Positions 21,744-31,855 of a stretch of 64,000 nt of DNA are shown here, piece by piece. This stretch comes from Neonectria sp. B-13 (Eukaryota > Ascomycota > Sordariomycetes > Hypocreales > Nectriaceae), in the NCBI GenBank assembly GCA_002682825.1, contig NOKP01000022.1:434001-498000 (forward strand), read 5' to 3'. The position numbers and the translations under genes were made by a program. The notes beneath the pieces were generated by a model, which saw only the letters and a program-made list of their open reading frames with translations, was not told the DNA's origin and searched no databases. Every line of letters begins with the position of its first letter. The first letter of the stretch is position 1.

Positions 21744-22994
21744 TCAAGATTCCAGTGCCTCATGTACGGCTGCAATCGCACGCGCCTCCGACAACGACCA
21801 CGTGAGGCCCTCGCGGATACCGATAATCCCTTGCATTAGGATGTACACTGCTCAAACATTAGAAATTGTTCATGGCCAACCTCGACAGTCACTTACTAAT
21901 GGGGGCCAAAAGAACAAACCCAATGCAGTAGGCCGTCACCGCTTCTTGGGAGCCAACTTGGCTCTCATCGAGCCAGAAAAATGGGTACCAGTCGGTGATG
22001 AGGTTGCCAATGGCAGCCCAACCAAGATAAATACCAGCGAGGAAGATAAGCCCAAAGATGTGAGATACGATTGCCTAACCTGATGTCAGTGACCATATGT
22101 TGCTGGGATGTTGGCAACTTACAATGGGGCGCTTGATGCTGTTGAGCCAGAAGATCTCAGTGACCATGATGGCCGACGTAATTCCATACAGAGCGAGGAT
22201 GACAAATGCGTTGAACCATCCCTCTCCGAACAAGTCGCTGACTGTAACGGTGGTTAGCCAATGTGTAGACACGAGCTTAGAAGGGGCCTACATGGAGCAT
22301 CAGGGACTATCATTGACGTGTCGGACCATAGCAGTTCGGCCTCGGGCTCAGGCGTGGGCCGAAGCTCGGATGCGTCGGCGTCGTCATTCTGGCGAGTGAT
22401 AAACCAGAAGATGGTTGAATTCATGAAACAGGCAACGACAGTGGCGGTGTAGAACATGGTGAAGTAGAACTGCTTCCGAAGGCTGGCCATGTTGCGGGGA
22501 AGGGACATAGCTGTAATGATCCACCCCTCGATACCACCTATGTAGTCGTCTCGGTGAGGGTAGTACAGGTGGGTGAACGTCCAGGACTTTTGGTTGGATG
22601 ATGGTCAGTTCCGCCAACGTGGGGGAGTTGTGGGTGCAGCGAGAGACTCACAAAGGTGATGAGGTGGTAGAGAAACACCAGAAAGAAGCAGATGATGGAA
22701 TAGTCAAAGGCATGTCGCCAGTTGGTGTACTCTGATTCCTCGTTGAGCTTGTAGTGAGTGGCCATGGCGCCGGTGGCCACGACGAAGGCGAGCATAATTC
22801 CTCGAAGAACGACAAGGACATTTTGGGGGATGAAGCGCCATGGCGAATGGCAGGCTCGCAAGAAGGCAGGCTGTCCAAGTGGACTCGTCAGTAACACGGC
22901 ACGAGATATCTGGGATGTAGAAACCCACATGATCCTGCAGGAAGTTTGGCCCGGGCAGGCCATCGATGGCCGTGAGAAGAGGAGCGGAATCCAT
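21744..22994 (-). CDS. FAR-17a/AIG1-like integral membrane protein, 326 aa
   Basis: Six exons join in frame: 22994-22929, 22870-22652, 22586-22292, 22241-22123, 22074-21897 and 21847-21744 (981 nt). The protein has about six hydrophobic segments, including VLVVLRGIMLAFVVATGAMA, FDYSIICFFLVFLYHLITF, FYFTMFYTATVVACFMNSTI, FNAFVILALYGITSAIMVTE and SHIFGLIFLAGIYLGWAAIG. The arrangement fits the FAR-17a/AIG1-like family, whose human members AIG1 and ADTRP hydrolyse fatty-acid esters of hydroxy fatty acids with Thr and His catalytic residues. I cannot assign those residues securely here. Likely location is the endoplasmic reticulum or plasma membrane. The intron density is high for this window. Confidence 0.75.
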
Positions 22995-23571
22995 TTGGAT
23001 GGCCGAAGCAAGAGAGCAGAAGCAATGATTCAAGGATGAGGAATAAAGCTGACGGTGGACTGGGAGAGAAAGAGGGCAAACGGCGATAAGTGATGCTGAA
23101 GACAGAGGAGAGAGGGGGACGATGGTGCCGAGCTTGAGACGAGGCAAGCTGGCAAGCGACTGTGACGATGCGGGCGGCAATGTAGGTGGAGGAAAAGACC
23201 GAAGCACGTCTCCGTGAGGGATGATGGAGTGCGAGTGCAGCTCCAAATGGGCTGGAGCGCTGAGCACTAAAGTGCAGGGACGGAAAACGCCCACTCGTCT
23301 CTCTTTGAGGCAGGAGAACTCGGTTGTTTGATGGTTGGCTCCGACATGGCTATGTTATCAAGGCAGGACGAGTACACTCAACCATCCCGGCGCGGCAGTC
23401 CGCGATTCAGACTGGTGTGAAAGTGATGCCAGATGCATCGACAACGCTCCCTTAGAGCAAAAGTAAAATGCCGAATTAAGTCATTGAATCGTCCCAAATT
23501 GATATCTTACATGGCCTTCATCCGCGCGCCCATCCGCGCGCCCCAAACTGTCCGTCACCGAGCCTCCGACC
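22995..23571. other. Intergenic between two minus-strand genes
   Basis: Promoter of the AIG1-like gene and 3' flank of the CsbD-like gene. Only shadow frames are seen. Confidence 0.5.
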
Positions 23572-23955
23572 TTAGTCCTTCTTCGGGCTACTGGCAGCGC
23601 CTTCTCGCACCATGCCCTCGCATCCGGTGATCTTGCCGGCCATCTGCTCGACCTTGCCGTATCCTTGGCCCGCATTTCGCTGCTCCCCGACCTTCTTCAA
23701 CGCGGCGAGTCCTGCCGCCTTGTCTTGCTCGCCCGATGCCTTCCACGCGTGCGAGTTGGTCAGGACGCCGACGGTGGCCTGGAGAAACGGCAAGTTAGAA
23801 TGCGCGTTACATGGACTGGGGAAACAGGAACTTGCCTCGGCAGCGCCTTTGGCATACTGGTAGTGGCTTCCGATGAGGCCTGGCTGCGACGTGCCTGGCT
23901 GCGGCTGCCGCTGCTGCTGCTCTTGGCTGGTGTTGCTGTTGTTGTTCTCTGCCAT
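23572..23955 (-). CDS. CsbD-like stress-response protein, 108 aa, with GC-AG intron
   Basis: Exon 1 is 23955-23836 (40 codons), exon 2 is 23778-23572. The N-terminal part is Gln/Asn-rich (SNTSQEQQQRQPQPG). It then has the CsbD-like pattern GSHYQYAKGAAE..ATVGVLTNSHAWKASGEQDK..GKVEQMAGKITGCEGM, a short hydrophilic repeat seen in bacterial and fungal stress proteins. The intron 23835-23779 starts GCAAGT rather than GTAAGT, is exactly 57 nt, and contains no in-frame stop. Unspliced RNA would therefore encode a protein with 19 extra residues. The spliced form restores the family spacing, so I favour it. The role in the cell is unknown; related genes respond to general stress. Confidence 0.75.
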   Translation of the reverse strand: MAENNNSNTSQEQQQRQPQPGTSQPGLIGSHYQYAKGAAEASSCFPSPCNAHSNLPFLQATVGVLTNSHAWKASGEQDKAAGLAALKKVGEQRNAGQGYGKVEQMAGKITGCEGMVREGAASSPKKD

Positions 23956-24479
23956 GATGACGGATTTGTGGTGGCGTGTAGTTGTAAGTGCTTTCCAGTT
24001 GTTGATTGCTGAGTGTTGGGCAAGTGTCAATTGGGTGAAGATAAATGACAAGGGAGGTAAAGCACTGGCAGCTCTCTGGCTTTAAATAAGCCCACTACAA
24101 GCTTTGTGTCCCCCTCCAGCAATGGAGCGATGACATCGATCTCGTCCTCATGTTGATGTTAATGACATCACCCGCTTCCCCATGATTCACACTGCCCCTC
24201 CACGCTTTCCCCCAGAAGGTTGCAAGGCGCTCGGGAAAGATGCAGCTGCAGGTGGGGTGCGGGCCACCAGCCACAGTCCCACGCCACAGGCAAGCCACAA
24301 CAACGCTTGCAAGCATGTGCTCTGATGCCTCAATTGACCACCCGCCAGCGTGGCCTGTGCACTGCCCGGCGCGGCAGAGCCACCATGTCCAGTTCTCGAC
24401 ATCACCAAGCTTGAGCTCCAGCTGTCGTTGCCGCGCCCAACTCTCCCACCCCCATAACCTCCCCGCAACCACCGTCGCC
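23956..24479. other. Divergent promoter region between CsbD-like gene and sec11
   Basis: A compact bidirectional promoter of 0.5 kb. A TTTAAATAA stretch lies near 24081-24089 on the CsbD side. Overlapping open frames here look like chance. Confidence 0.5.
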
Positions 24480-25152
24480 ATGCTCTCAAGCCTCCAGAAC
24501 CCGCGGCAGGCGGCTGCGCAGCTCATGAACTTTGCGCTGATCCTGTCGACGGCCTTCATGGTACGTCCTCTCCTTGGCTCCCCTGGCTCCCTTGGCTCCC
24601 GTTTGAGGTCGTCCCTGGGCTTCCAAATCACGTCGCTGACTTCTCCTCGCAGATGTGGAAAGGCCTCTCCGTCATCACCGACTCGCCGTCTCCGATCGTC
24701 GTCGTCCTCTCCGGCTCGATGGAACCCGCCTTCCAGCGCGGCGACCTGCTCTTCCTGTGGAATCGAAACGTGCTGAGCGAGACGCAAGTGGGCGAGGTGG
24801 TGGTCTACGAGGTGCGGGACAAGGACATCCCGATTGTCCATCGAATTGTTCGCAAGTTTGGCAGCGGGTCAGAATCCCCCAGTTCTACACAGCACTGCGA
24901 AGCGAAGCTAACACGTGGTGGACATGCAGAGAGAAGGCTCAGCTCCTGACCAAGGGCGACAACAACCTTTCCGACGACACGGAGCTATACGCCAGAGGGC
25001 AGGACTTTCTAGTGCGCAAGGACATCATCGGCAGCGTCGTGGGGTTCTTGCCCTTTGTTGGATACGTGACCATTCTGCTATCTGAACACCCTTGGCTCAA
25101 GACGGTGATGCTGGGACTGATGGGTTTGCTGGTGGTGCTGCAGCGAGAATAG
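24480..25152 (+). CDS. sec11: Signal peptidase complex catalytic subunit Sec11
   Basis: The ER signal peptidase that removes signal peptides from secretory proteins. Exons are 24480-24560, 24653-24867 and 24930-25152 (519 nt, 172 residues; yeast Sec11 is 167). The N-terminal membrane anchor is [16 protein letters not shown]. Catalytic residues are Ser49 in VLSGSMEP, His90 in IPIVHRIV and Asp109 in [10 protein letters not shown]-terminal hydrophobic segment is [16 protein letters not shown]. The second intron has a weak GTCAGA donor but a good GCTAAC branch site and restores the conserved [13 protein letters not shown] junction. It is complete, in the expected size range, and should be essential. 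Confidence 0.95.
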
Positions 25153-26255
25153 ACTTGGAGTTAGACGAACGGGACAGCAAGCGAGCGATGTGGAGGGCAG
25201 AATCTACCATAGCCAGGGAAACTGGATTTGATACCCATTGATGATCTGGACTTGCGCTTGATGGCACCTGAACGTGATGATACTAAATAGGAGCTGTCGG
25301 GACCGAAAGCCGGAGGAGCGTCGGCGGCTCTGGTACGTACTTCCCGGCATGCAGCCGTCGATCGGGTCGGACGAAGCCGAGAGGGAGCCCGGGAGAAGCG
25401 CCCACGAAACGGAGAAGAGGCAACGAGGCCCCAGCTGCGATGGGCCAATACTGATTTCCTCTTTTAGCTCGATGCCGATCACTGCCAGAAGGGCACTGGA
25501 CGGTTCCGCTGCAAAGACTTTTGCATCGTGGACTAACTGCCAGTCGGCCGCCGTGAACTGGGCGCCAAGGATAGTGGATGGAGTGTTGGTCGCGGCCAGT
25601 TCAGCTGCAGCAGTCTGAGTATTCTTGCTTCACATAGAGTACCTGAAGACTGCGACCAACAGGAAACAGCTGGATTCTCGTACGAAATAGTTGCGAATCG
25701 CCCTCTCCCGATGCCCTTCCAACCGTGCAACAAATCAGTCAGTCTGCATGGTCCACAAGGCTGGCCGTACGCGCTCCATCCCTGTCCCCATTCCGAGCCA
25801 ATCTTCCCCTTCCCCTTATTTAGTCTACTCCCTAAACAGAAGTCTCCGGAACGGGGATTCTGCCAGGGCCAGCGGCCAATGGGCGAGCAACGGCTAACAC
25901 ACTTTGCGCCTAGGAGTGGCCAAGGGAAAAAACGGCCCTGGGGGTGAATCCTTGGAGGGCTGTCGCTTAATTAGCAGCAGGATCCTTGAGGGGCCATCGC
26001 GAAACGGCTTGGAGCGTGGGCATGAATAGAATTTCTTCTCTTTCTTCCTTTCTTTCTTTTTGGCCTGGGAAGAGGCATTCACTCGTTCTTGTGCTTCTCT
26101 TCGTTACGGTCGTTTCATCTTGTTTTTCTTCCGCTTCTGTGCGGTGCAAGGCTCACACTCGCTTTCAACACCACGGCCCACGACGACAATCCAGCCAAGT
26201 CAACTTCAGGCAGCTTCATCGGCTTCCACTCGCTGAGTGGTTGATTCTGCCCGTC
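25153..26255. other. Intergenic, 1.1 kb
   Basis: This holds the 3' flank of sec11 and the promoter/leader of the polyQ membrane protein. The 200 nt before 26256 are open in the same frame as that gene, with an upstream in-frame ATG at 26022, but the encoded sequence is Phe/Ser/Lys-rich and not convincing as protein. No other gene is recognised. Confidence 0.5.
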
Positions 26256-27409
26256 ATGGCGTCTCAGTCGGTCCAGCCCGACTACATGCGCGCCGCCGTA
26301 TCAACTCCCACCCCGACGCCTCCTCCTGCCACGCAACAACCGCCGCAGGACCAACAACAGCCATCTGGTGATCAGCAGCAGCAGGGCCAGTTCCAACCGG
26401 CGCACTTCCAGCAATACCCGCGCACCTACGGGCAGCCCTTCCAGCCGTACGATGAGAACCAGCAGCAGCAACAGCAGCAGTCCCAGCCGCAACAGTTCCA
26501 GCAACAGCAGCAGCAGCAGTTCCAACAGCAGCAGTACCAACAGCAGTATCAACAGCAGTTCCAACAGCAGCAACAGCAACAGCAACAAATGCCCGTCTAC
26601 GTCGCCAACGCCCTCAAGGCCTGGGTCTACACCAAGCTGGCCATGCATGCCGCCGACATCATCTGCTGCATCTGCGTCATCGCCCTGAGCTTCAGCCTGT
26701 CCGACAGCGGCGAGAGCCGCTACGTCTTCATCCTTTGCACGCCCCTCGTACGTCCTCCCAGCCCCAGATCTGCCCCAGTACAAGCCTCTAACTCGTCCAG
26801 TTCTTCTTCGCTCTCATCTGGGACTCCGCCGAAATCATCACATGGCTGTGCCGCAAACGCGTCGCCGGCATCCACCCCGGCGCCCACGTCGGCGTGTCGC
26901 TCATCATCTGGCTCGGCGCCGCATTCATCGGCGGCATCCAATCCACCTACGTGAGCTACACGGCCGGCGACGACGGCGGCACGTGCTGGGATAACGATTC
27001 AAACGAGTATGTCGACTGCAAGTCGTCCTCGGGCCAGATGATCGCCGCGGCCGCCTTCGCTTGCCTGGTATGGCTCATCCACTTCACCCTCTTCGTCGGC
27101 GCCTGCGTCGACACGGCCAAACGCAACGCCGCCAACCGCCGCGCCGTCGTCATGGTCGGCCCGCCGTACTGGGGCCCCATGGCCCAGGGCTGGCAGCCCA
27201 TGCCGCAGTACTACCCGCAGCATCAGCCTCCGCAGAGCCCGGGGCAGCAGCACATGATGATGCCGGCTCAGCAGGGCCAGAACATTCCGCTCCAGGACAG
27301 GAGTCCGGCCGGGGAGCAGACCGGGTACGGAAAGGAGGGGGAGTCGAGCACGCAACCTGCCAACCGGGGCATCACCGAGTACTACACCCCGGCCGAGACG
27401 AGGGCTTGA
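26256..27409 (+). CDS. Four-TM (MARVEL-like) membrane protein with long polyQ N-terminus
   Basis: Exon 1 is 26256-26747, the intron is 26748-26800 and exon 2 is 26801-27409 (366 residues). The first ~110 residues are Pro/Gln-rich, with long glutamine runs interrupted by Phe, Tyr and Pro. Four hydrophobic segments follow: LAMHAADIICCICVIALSFS, the segment across the intron (YVFILCTPLFFFALIWDSAE), HVGVSLIIWLGAAFIGGIQS, and MIAAAAFACLVWLIHFTLFV. A Gln/Pro-rich cytosolic tail ends the protein. The layout resembles fungal MARVEL-domain proteins, which organise membrane microdomains, but I would not claim more. The start MASQS was chosen because the frame upstream is not protein-like. The CAG-rich tract 26458-26588 should vary in length between isolates. 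Confidence 0.75.
26458..26588 (+). repeat. CAG/CAA-rich polyglutamine-coding tract
   Basis: An imperfect trinucleotide repeat of CAG and CAA codons inside the membrane-protein gene, broken by TTC, TAC, TCC and CCG codons. The mix of synonymous codons should reduce slippage compared with a pure repeat. Confidence 0.85.
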
Positions 27410-27808
27410 GAGAACGAGATGTTAGTATGCGAAAGGGACGAAGGGGGGAGTACTTTTTTTAAGTTGAGAGCGTTGATCGTCGGATATTAAACGGAATTTT
27501 TATAATCATGGATCCCGACGGCAGGGGAAATACGACGGCCGACATGGAACGTGTGCTCTTAGACAGACAGATACCTTGGATATCCACAAAAGTCATCATC
27601 CAAACAACCCACTTGACATGTTCAACAGAATGAATTATAGACACACCCAGCATATATATCGACAAACATTACACGAATGGGTATACTCCAAGCCGTTCCT
27701 CAGGGAACCGCACAACAAAAGACCCCCAACCAAACCCGCCTGCCTGCCATACCATGGTCTATCGCAACAGAAAGCAGAACCCGAACCGCAAAACAGACAG
27801 AATCCCTA
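27410..27808. other. Convergent 3' flanks
   Basis: This lies between the polyQ membrane protein (plus) and the kinesin (minus). No gene is seen. Confidence 0.5.
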
Positions 27809-30430
27809 CTAGACGTCTTCTTGTTCCTCCCACCGCCGCGTCCCCAGCTTGCGCATCTTCTTGGGACTCCCGGAGCTGGCGCCGCTCGCCGCCCGCGACG
27901 TGCTCTCGCCGCTGACGCGCATCCGCTCCAGCTTCCGGCCCAGGTTCGACACGCCCTCGGCCGTGGCCACAGCTGGCTTGGACCCCGACTGCGGCACAAA
28001 GTCGTCGCGCTCCTCGAGCGGGCGGCGCTTGGTCGGGCTCCGGGACGCCAGCTCGCGCTTGAGGATGCCGTTCTCACGGCGCAGGCGCTCGACTTCATCC
28101 TCAAGGTCCTCGATCAGCACGTTCTCCTTGTCGTAGTCGCCGTCGTCGTCGCCGGGAGCCAGGCCCCGCTCGAGAACCTCAACCTTGCGGTCCCAGTGCT
28201 CGTCGTTGCGCTCCTGCTCCAGGGCCATCGATGCCTTCCAGCGTGCCATCTCCAGGCCCAGGCGCTGTTCAAACTCGGCAGCGCAGTCGTCGCGGATGGC
28301 CGCCTCGAGATCCAGCATTCTATCCTCCATGGTCAACAAGTGCGCCTCGGCTGATACACGAGCGTCCGACTGGTGGTCCACCTCGACGCGCAGCTGGTCG
28401 ACCTCGTCACTAAGGCGGGCGATTTCCAGCGCCGCAATCTCCATTGTGGTACGCTCGTCGGAGCTCATGGGAGGGGTGTAGTTCCTATACGAGCCCGATC
28501 CCGGCGGCATAAATGGCCGATTGTGCTGGTGCGACGGGCTGACCGACCGGTGGCTGGCCATGGGCGGTGGGTGTGCGAGGATCGTGGTTGTGATGGAAGG
28601 GATACGCGGCACTGTAACCTCTCGTGCCAAGGCGCTGTATCGCAGGATCTGGGACGTTGCGTTGAAGTCGCCCCGGGGGTCGGCTGTGACGATCATCACG
28701 CCTCTCTGAGGGTTGCGCCGGGGAGCGTGAGGATGTGCTGTGTTGGAGGAGGAGGGGAATGAGTTGGAGAAGAGAAGCTCAGTAAGCTTGCATTGCCGGT
28801 AAGGCACAATATTGGGCTGTGGCGTGTTAGCATCACTTTTCCAGTGCTTCAAGATTGCTCAGAGGCTCACCTTGCTGGAGTTGCCAACTTCGCTCTGTGT
28901 CTGAAGACACTGGCCGAGATACATCAGACTCTCGTTGATCTTGCCAGCCTCAGCCAGAGTTGCGCCCTGAGTCTTGGCATCTCGCGCTCGCTCGCTACCC
29001 GCAAGATCGACAATGGTAAACCTGCTGCCCTCCCAGGGACCGCCTCTCCTGCTCCGAGTACGCTTCTTGACCTCGAAGCAGAAGAAGCCGTGACTCCGGC
29101 TAGACACGCTGTTGCTGCCGGTTCCCGTCACTCTCCGCTCCTGCAGTCCAGTCTCGACCACCGTGAGGGCCTCGCTGTACGTGCTGCAGACGACTTTGCG
29201 CAAGCCGGCGACAACCTTGCGGTCTGGCGAGAGCTCCGTAGACTTGAAGAGAAGAGGGCGGCGGCGAAGCTCCTTGGTCGCGCCCGATTTGGACGGCGGG
29301 GTCAGGAGGTCGTAGATGCGGTCGTTGTGCACCTCGTACATGGAGATGACGACGGCGTACTCGGCCGACGGGTCGCACGAGACGTTGATGCCGCTGACGT
29401 CGGGCAGTTGCGGGAGCGCCGAGGTGCGCTGCGCTTGGCGTCGAGGCGGGGGAGATAGCATACTGTGGTCGCCCTTTATATAATCTTTAGCAATATTCTT
29501 AACACGAGTTGCAGCCGTGAGCGACATGAAGTTCCGCGACTTGGCCCGCTTGGGCGTAGTGGGCAGGTTCATGATGCTCGCCGACGGCTTCAGGTTTCCC
29601 AGCGGTAGTCTCTCGCCGAGAGAACGATCCTATCGCTCCTTCGGACGCAGAGCCTCCTCGGCCTCGTTGACAAGTCGGACACTTTTCGGACTCGCTACCG
29701 ATTCCCGGGGAAACGCGCCAGGGATAGTCCCAGCCAGCGTCGACACTTGACGGGTGGCGCTGGGGGGGTTGACATGGGAAAGGAGTTGCTGTCGGGGTCG
29801 TACAATCATGGGGGTGGCGGCGCGAGAGCCTGCCCTGGATGCCGTTGTGGTCTCGCCTGCGGCGTCGAAGAACTGAGGCGCGATCGTCAGGGGCGATTCC
29901 GAGGCGTCGCATGCCTGGAGGGAGTCGTGGACGGCGTAAAGCGAGTGCGTGTCCAGCATGTTCTCGCCGATGGATCGGAAGACAACGTCCATGGCGAGCT
30001 GTGTGAGTCCGCGCTGGCTCTTGGAGCCCAGAATTGTATGTGTCTGCCATCATCAGCATTCGTCTACAACCATCCACTTGGGAACAATGTTTACCTTTCC
30101 TGACCCTGTGACACCCAAGGTAGCTACGACAGCATCGGTGCCCTCGCCACCCTGAGGCGCCAGCACGCCCTCGACAAGCGAGGCAATCTTAGTGGAATCG
30201 AAGACATCGAGCTGCGAGGCGTCCTCCTCGAAGACCTGAGTAAAGGCAAACTTCTCAATGGCGCGCCGCCGGTCGGTAGGCGGATTCAGGGTGATGTGCG
30301 TCGGGTGCGACTCTGTCTCGGGGTCCTCGACGTTGAGGATGCGCTCGGGAATGGCGCTGCCATGCGGCGGCGGTCGTAGACGGAGGAAGACCTCGAAGAG
30401 GTTGTGGGAGGACTTGCGCGACACGTCCAT
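27809..30430 (-). CDS. Kinesin-like motor protein, interrupted by an in-frame TAG
   Basis: A microtubule motor with an N-terminal motor domain and C-terminal coiled coil. Exons are 30430-30095, 30043-28871 and 28816-27809 (839 codons). The P-loop GVTGSGKTHTILG spans the first intron. Switch I reads NSVSSRSHGFF, switch II is DLAGSERA, and YRQCKLTELLFSNSF spans the second intron. A coiled coil covers about ALEIARLSDEVDQLRVEVDH onward. The long motor-domain insert (about residues 140-270) is reminiscent of kinesin-6 proteins, but the class is uncertain. Codon 250, at 29632-29630, is TAG in the same frame as the conserved sequence on both sides. No well-formed intron removes it; a 69-nt candidate (weak GTAGCG donor) would. 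An upstream ATG at 30448 is an alternative start. The copy could be a nonsense allele or a sequence error. Confidence 0.8.
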
Positions 30431-30886
30431 GGTGGGTGGACAGGCCAAGGCTTTGAATGTTCTTTTCGACAGCAGAGACCGAGATTGAGTCTGACTTGAA
30501 GATGAGGAGGCAGTGGGATTGGTGATGGAGCAGAATCAGAACAGGCCAGGTTCATGGATGGACCATTGACGAGTTAACGATGCGAGTGCGGGTTGCATAT
30601 TTCACCCGCCGTGTGCTGTTTACGGAGCGGGTGATACATGGTGCTGGCCGGGCAACCTGCGGCCGGATACGATAAGATAAGACGGATGCAGAATTGCAAT
30701 TCCTAGAAGCGGGTTGGCGCGCGGGAGAGTGCACGGACTCTTTTTATCTACAGGGTACGTACCACCGGACGATTCAAGCACGACGGGGCCATGGATCAAT
30801 GCGAGCAATTTGCAGCCCAGTTCCAGGGGCAAGGAACCCAAGCCGAGCCCGCCGCCGCCGCCGCCTGGAACCACACTTTTTCGGTG

Positions 30887-30917
30887 GTGTCACCGGGAGT
30901 GGTGTCACCGGGAGTGG
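30887..30917. repeat. Short tandem duplication (15-bp unit, two copies)
   Basis: The unit GGTGTCACCGGGAGT occurs twice in direct succession, followed by a partial third start (GGTGTG). It lies in non-coding DNA upstream of the kinesin gene. Confidence 0.7.
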
Positions 30918-31674
30918 TGTGTCGGAAGGTTTTCGGCCGATTGGAATGCAGTCGCGGGCGAGCTGGCTCTAAGTGATGAGGGTTTCAGACTGTGCCGGAG
31001 CTTTCGCCACCATGAAAGCGGCAGGTCGACGGGCGCTAGACGAGGAGGTAATAGATCTTTCCGCGAGCCTCGTTAAGTATGTCTAGCAGGTATCGTCGCA
31101 GTTTCTGGATCCCCAACTGACGAGGTTATTTAGGGCCGTGTTCCTGAAATATGAGTTATTGGATCGACGGTTGATGTAGGATAAGGTTTTTCCAACCTTA
31201 ACATGTTGATCAAAAACCAGCAATTTCTTGACATGTGAATCAATCCATCGCTTGCACTGTCGACATATTTCTTTATCGTCTTGTCGAGCCTCTCGCACTC
31301 CTCTTTGAGATGCTTCGATCTGCCTTCCTTTTCAAGTACCTCGTGGCAGGACTGCCGGCGGGGTTCACAGAGCGTTGGCGGGGTGAGATTGGCGGCAGGC
31401 CTCGCATGGCTGCTCAAACGGGCGGCGTTGTGGCTCTACAGCGCGCTTGCAGCAACAAGGTTTGCGACGGAACGGTACTTTCCATGGTCGATTTAGGTGA
31501 CAGACTGGGCTGTAGACTCGATTGGAAGAGTATCGGTGCGTCGGATCGATTGCGACGACTTGGGGGGCAGTCTTGCTTATTGGACTGACCAAGTTTGGCG
31601 TCTGGGAAGACGGCCAAGGGACTAACTAGGCTACGATCTGTAAGGATTATTACTGAGAGTGTGTTTCATATCAC

Positions 31675-31855
31675 GGGCGTTGTGTATTACATATAACCTA
31701 ACCTATGAAGCAATTTATATTAGCTTGTAATTCAGAATGTTAATAGAAGTGGATTATTATAAACTATAATTTATAAGGAATTTAATATGTATTTATAACT
31801 TATAAGTTGATAAATTTTAGATAAATAATGCTTGTATTAATAGATTGCTTTATGG
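31675..31855. other. AT-rich patch in GC-balanced intergenic DNA
   Basis: About 180 nt made almost entirely of A and T, with TA-rich near-palindromes such as CTATAATTTATAAG. It differs sharply from its neighbours. It could be a decayed (RIP-mutated) insertion or a natural spacer; no terminal repeats are visible. Confidence 0.5.

Noticed and set aside
26301..26783. Leu-rich minus-strand frame
   Set aside because: It is the antisense of the CAG repeat (CTG reads as Leu), hence an artefact of polyQ.
29980..30060. Suspected second frameshift in the kinesin after the P-loop
   Set aside because: Careful recount shows exon 2 starting at 30043 and the frame running cleanly into the following sequence; only the TAG remains.
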